Positions 61,596-64,000 of a DNA stretch of 64,000 nucleotides are shown here, piece after piece (the first letter of the stretch is position 1; the number at the start of each line of letters is the position of its first letter). Position numbers and translations under genes: made by a program. The notes beneath the pieces are model-generated. The model was not told where the DNA came from, made no database searches, and saw only the letters and a list, made by a program, of their open reading frames with translations. The stretch lies in contig NZ_FNBD01000013.1 in NCBI RefSeq assembly GCF_900102165.1, forward strand, positions 1-64,000, in the 5' to 3' direction. The stretch is from Cellulophaga baltica (GTDB taxonomy: Bacteria > Bacteroidota > Bacteroidia > Flavobacteriales > Flavobacteriaceae).

Positions 61596-64000
61596 ATGAA
61601 ACAAGTACAGCGGTTAGAAGAATTTAAGAAGTCGGTAAACAATAAGTTTAATGTTTACAACAGTTTGTTTTTAAACTTACCATACCGAAATATAGAAAAT
61701 GTGGGTATGGTTATTCCGTTGATGTTAGACCAATGTCAAAAGGGATTAAAATCGGGACAAAATCCTAAAGAAATTTTAGAAGCTTTCTTTGAGAATTTTA
61801 TGGCCATAGATTCAGAGAAAGAGCGTATTGATTTTATGTTTCGCATTATTCAGTATGTAGAACGCCAAGTAGTTTTATATGATAGTGTAGAAGATGCTGC
61901 ATTTCCAAAAATATATAAGCATAGCAATAATTTAGCGATTAAAGATTATTTTGAACTTGTAGACAAGAATAAAAGCTGGGATAAAATATCAGACCATCTG
62001 TCTAATTTTAGTGCACGTTTAGTATTAACCGCACACCCAACACAGTTCTACACTCCTGCGGTTTTAGATATTATTGCAGAATTAAGAACTCTTATTTTAG
62101 GAGATAAAATAGATGATATAGATGTTACCTTACAGCAGTTAGGGCTTACGTCTTTAATTAACTCTAAAAAGCCAACACCTTTAGATGAAGCCAAAAATAT
62201 TATTTACATCTTACGTAATGTATATTATGATGCTGTAGGGGAGCTTTACGCTTATTTAAAAAGTAATATTAATAACGCTGAGTTTGAAAATTACAATATC
62301 ATGAAACTAGGGTTCTGGCCTGGGGGCGATCGTGATGGTAATCCATTTGTTACAGCAGATATTACTAATGATGTGGCAGATGAATTGCGCATAACGTTGA
62401 TGAAATGTTATTATAATGATCTGAAGAAACTACAGCAGAAACTTACGTTTAGCGGACTCCAGGAAGATATAAACAAGCTTAGAGCTAATTTGTATACGGC
62501 GATGTTTAACCCAGAAAAGCAGGTTGGATATCAGGATATTATAGGGCCATTAACGCAGATAAGAGCGGTGTTAGTAGAAAGATATCATTCTTTATATTTA
62601 GAAGAATTAGATTATTTCATTGATAAAGTAAAAATCTTTAAAACGCATTTTGCTACGCTTGATATTCGTCAAGATCATAGCATGCATGTTAAAGTAATTA
62701 CAGAAATCTTAACTAGAAATGGTTTAATTAAAGAGCGTTTAGATGAGCTTTCAGAAAAAGAATTAATTGATATTCTATTGAATGAAAAGCTTAGTTTAAA
62801 GGTCTTCGATTACAATGAGGAAATTACTCAAGAAACAATTAAGAATATTTTACAACTAAAATCTATTCAAGAAAAGAATGGAGAAGAAGGGTGTAACCGA
62901 TATATTATAAGTAATTCTGAAGATATATTTTCTGTGTTATTTGTATTTGCATTGTTTAGATGGTGTGGTTGGAATGCGAAAGAAATATCTTTTGATATTG
63001 TTCCACTTTTTGAAACCATGAAAGGTATGGAAGATTCTGAAGCTATCATGCAACAATTGTTTGATATGCCGGAGTATATGGCACACGTAAGACAACGTTC
63101 AGAAAAACAAACGATGATGTTAGGTTTTTCTGATGGAACTAAAGATGGGGGCTATTTAAAAGCCAACTGGTCTATCTTAAAAACTAAAGAAAGTTTGTCT
63201 GGGGTTTGTGCTAAGAATAATATCAAAGCAATATTCTTTGATGGTCGTGGTGGCCCACCAGCGCGTGGAGGAGGAAAAACACATCGTTTTTACGCAGCGC
63301 AGACTAAAGACATTGCTAATAATGAAATACAATTAACGATACAAGGACAAACTATTACCAGTACCTATGGTACTAAAGAGCAGTTTGTTTATAATTGCGA
63401 GCAACTTTTAACAGCAGGTTTGTCTAATAGTTTTTATGGTGATGAAAATGTCATTACTGAAAATCAAAGAACGTTAATAGAGCAACTCTCTGAATTGAGT
63501 TTTGAGAAGTATGATGCGCTTAAACATCATGATAAATTTATGCCGTACTTAGAGAATATGAGTACGCTTAAATATTATACTAAAGCTAATATTGGTAGTA
63601 GACCAGGGAAACGTGGTAATAAAGCAAAATTAGAGCTTTCGGATCTTAGAGCCATTTCTTTTGTAGGTTCATGGAGTCAGTTAAAGCAAAACGTTCCAGG
63701 ATATTTTGGTTTAGGTACTGCTATTAAAACCATGAAAGACAAAGGCAAAATGGAGGAGGTGAAAAACTTGTATGAAAAAGTACCTGTTTTTAGAGCTTTA
63801 ATGTCTAATAGTATGATGGCTTTATCTAAATGTTATTTTGAATTAACAGCCTACATGAGAGATGATGAAGAGTATGGCGATTTCTGGATCATATTGAAAA
63901 ATGAGTATGACTTATCCAAAGAAATGCTTTTAGAAATTTCGGGAATGGAAATTCTTATGGAGCAAGAAGCACTTTCAAGAGAGTCTATTAAAATACGTGA
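61596..64000 (+). CDS. ppc: phosphoenolpyruvate carboxylase, 3' end beyond the window
   Basis: The frame is open from ATG at 61596 to the edge (about 801 codons; the last part of the C-terminal domain is missing). It carboxylates PEP to oxaloacetate. Catalytic landmarks are LTAHPTQFYT (His), WPGGDRDGNPFV, MLGFSDGTKDGGYL and FFDGRGGPPARGGG, with SRPGKRG further on. The N-terminal ~150 residues are of the Bacteroidota type. It follows pyc after an independent terminator, so two anaplerotic enzymes are side by side but separately transcribed. Confidence 0.95.
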   Translation, partial: MKQVQRLEEFKKSVNNKFNVYNSLFLNLPYRNIENVGMVIPLMLDQCQKGLKSGQNPKEILEAFFENFMAIDSEKERIDFMFRIIQYVERQVVLYDSVEDAAFPKIYKHSNNLAIKDYFELVDKNKSWDKISDHLSNFSARLVLTAHPTQFYTPAVLDIIAELRTLILGDKIDDIDVTLQQLGLTSLINSKKPTPLDEAKNIIYILRNVYYDAVGELYAYLKSNINNAEFENYNIMKLGFWPGGDRDGNPFVTADITNDVADELRITLMKCYYNDLKKLQQKLTFSGLQEDINKLRANLYTAMFNPEKQVGYQDIIGPLTQIRAVLVERYHSLYLEELDYFIDKVKIFKTHFATLDIRQDHSMHVKVITEILTRNGLIKERLDELSEKELIDILLNEKLSLKVFDYNEEITQETIKNILQLKSIQEKNGEEGCNRYIISNSEDIFSVLFVFALFRWCGWNAKEISFDIVPLFETMKGMEDSEAIMQQLFDMPEYMAHVRQRSEKQTMMLGFSDGTKDGGYLKANWSILKTKESLSGVCAKNNIKAIFFDGRGGPPARGGGKTHRFYAAQTKDIANNEIQLTIQGQTITSTYGTKEQFVYNCEQLLTAGLSNSFYGDENVITENQRTLIEQLSELSFEKYDALKHHDKFMPYLENMSTLKYYTKANIGSRPGKRGNKAKLELSDLRAISFVGSWSQLKQNVPGYFGLGTAIKTMKDKGKMEEVKNLYEKVPVFRALMSNSMMALSKCYFELTAYMRDDEEYGDFWIILKNEYDLSKEMLLEISGMEILMEQEALSRESIKIR

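Overview
This window looks like a chromosomal segment of a marine-type flavobacterium (Bacteroidota, Flavobacteriaceae). The DNA is AT-rich and Shine-Dalgarno motifs are essentially absent. Several upstream regions carry the Bacteroidota promoter element TAnnTTTG, twice with a correctly spaced TTG. The gene families fit this group: RskA-type anti-sigma factor, barrel-less carboxypeptidase-regulatory-domain proteins, DUF6702, DUF1573, ribosomal protein THX, a PASTA protein next to Ddl and RluA, and a TPR hybrid kinase. No tRNA, rRNA, CRISPR array, transposase or integrase was recognised.

Layout. 1-1783 (minus) is the N-terminal part of a repeat-rich secreted protein that runs off the left edge. 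1940-2632 is PepE. 2811-5975 holds four tandem paralogous envelope proteins, followed by a DUF6702 protein and an M1 peptidase. 9113-18387 mixes TatA, a PAP2 phosphatase, an O-methyltransferase, kynureninase with an MFS transporter, an astacin-like lipoprotein, ClpP and kynurenine 3-monooxygenase. 18489-30303 is mostly minus-strand housekeeping: a zinc-ribbon-family coiled-coil protein, Nif3, a TPR hybrid kinase coupled to GAPDH, LipA, two ECF sigma factors (one with RskA), MurB and an aminotransferase; LpxK is on the plus strand. 30454-40514 has a retropepsin-like protease, DUF1573, ValS, an FAH-family protein, an unusual SDR fusion protein, a DoxX-like protein and a two-component system.

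40553-45351 (minus) is RsfS-FtsH-LUD-CdsA-Psd-ACBP, which joins membrane protein quality control to phospholipid synthesis. 45446-55436 carries BirA, PyrE, a NUDIX hydrolase, an M14 peptidase, a PAS kinase with its CheY-like partner, CoaD, Ddl, a PASTA protein and RluA. YaaA and THX bracket a 1.2-kb accessory island. Pyruvate carboxylase and a right-truncated PEP carboxylase end the window.

The most unusual region is 56357-57606. An 18-bp direct repeat, whose right copy is the 3' end of the THX gene, encloses a broken hydrophobic toxin-like gene and a small membrane protein of immunity-gene type. Undoing two homopolymer indels and collapsing one 14-bp tandem duplication restores a single 261-codon frame that ends in a TAATG overlap with the second gene. 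Other points of interest are a zinc-ribbon-family protein that has lost all its cysteines, an SDR lacking the catalytic tyrosine and fused to a cysteine-pair module, and several perfect palindromes centred on -7 promoter elements.
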